From Tretioscincus oriximinensis (taxonomy: Eukaryota > Chordata > Lepidosauria > Squamata > Gymnophthalmidae), in assembly GCA_022410635.1 (NCBI GenBank), contig JAJVDF010000125.1, positions 2,368,744-2,432,743 of the forward strand: a DNA stretch of 64,000 bases, read 5' to 3'. The notes under the pieces were generated by a model. That model saw nothing but the letters and a program-made list of their open reading frames with translations. It was not told the DNA's origin and ran no database searches. Each line of letters starts with the position of its first letter. Positions within the stretch are counted from its first letter, which is position 1. Positions 63,733 through 64,000 of the stretch are shown here, piece after piece. The translations under genes were made by a program, and so were the position numbers.

Positions 63733-64000
63733 ATCCACAAAATAAGACCTGACCTGGAAACTAACTTTTTTCTTTTCCTTTTTTCCTTTATATATGACAA
63801 GGACAATTAACTATACAAGGTCTCGCATTGGCAAAGAGGTATTTAGCTAATTATTATTTAACTCTTCTGTTGGAATTTAATTTTTCCCAAATCACTATGC
63901 ACAGATGGATCCAAAATGCATTCAGAGAAATGAACCTAATTTCTCATTTTTTCTCTTTTTGTGATACAATTCTCTCCAAGTTTGGTACAGTAATTATGTA
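63733..64000 (+). other. Inter-ORF region of the L1-like element
   Basis: No endonuclease-like ORF2 start is visible before the window ends. The region is AT-rich with several stops in each frame; ORF2 probably starts beyond 64000 or has been lost. Confidence 0.4.

Overview
This looks like vertebrate nuclear DNA, most likely from a squamate reptile (a lizard or gecko; the exact group cannot be told from the sequence). The evidence is a low-GC, intron/intergenic-like texture, 3' ends of CR1 LINEs with the sauropsid TTCTTATG tail, many L2-like LINE fragments, a tRNA-derived SINE whose body resembles the Sauria family, a second tRNA-derived SINE with a TTC tail, and numerous hAT-type miniature elements. 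I see no intact host protein-coding gene, no rRNA or true tRNA gene and no CRISPR array. The window reads as a gene-poor region or the inside of a very large intron. Nearly every long open frame is a transposon remnant, a microsatellite artefact or chance.

Layout. 0-10 kb: a tandem-repeat-bearing element at 1.05-1.49 kb, a GC-rich hAT-like miniature element (2573-2966) with an exact 8-bp target duplication, a CR1 reverse-transcriptase scrap (4.3 kb), a SINE stub whose tail has grown into a TTC microsatellite of about 240 bp (5.8-6.07 kb), a degraded LINE RT of unassigned clade (7.9-8.4 kb) and a long minus-strand CR1 (8.4-9.96 kb). 10-25 kb: CR1 and L2 3' ends, an old L1-clade RT remnant (13.57-13.92 kb), a 75-bp direct duplication (17 kb), an element with four alternating inverted GC-rich modules (18.6-19.6 kb), a 585-bp hAT-like element (21.7-22.3 kb) and a solo LTR with a 6-bp target duplication (23.96-24.43 kb). 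25-45 kb: SINEs, CR1, several miniature elements, an inverted insertion with a 20-bp target duplication (32.5 kb), two strong palindromes (34.8 and 38.5 kb), a truncated U6 snRNA retropseudogene (41.8 kb) and a Sauria-like SINE with an L2-type tail (42.5 kb). 45-62 kb: nested elements at 44.8-45.8 kb, about 2.5 kb of repeat-free AT-rich DNA, more L2/CR1/SINE copies, and an L2-like LINE with the YADD catalytic motif and a 202-residue open C-terminal frame (59.6-60.6 kb). 62.5-64 kb: the 5' end of an L1-like LINE on the plus strand, with 5'UTR and ORF1; ORF1 carries a frameshift near its 3' end, and ORF2 would lie beyond the window.

How the parts relate: the autonomous LINE families (CR1, L2-like, L1-like) are the presumed source of reverse transcriptase for the SINEs, for the U6 pseudogene and possibly for the insertion at 32.5 kb. 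The Sauria-like SINE and the L2-like LINE share an almost identical 3' terminus, which points to a specific SINE-LINE partnership. The miniature DNA elements have no transposase here and would depend on hAT-type transposases encoded elsewhere.
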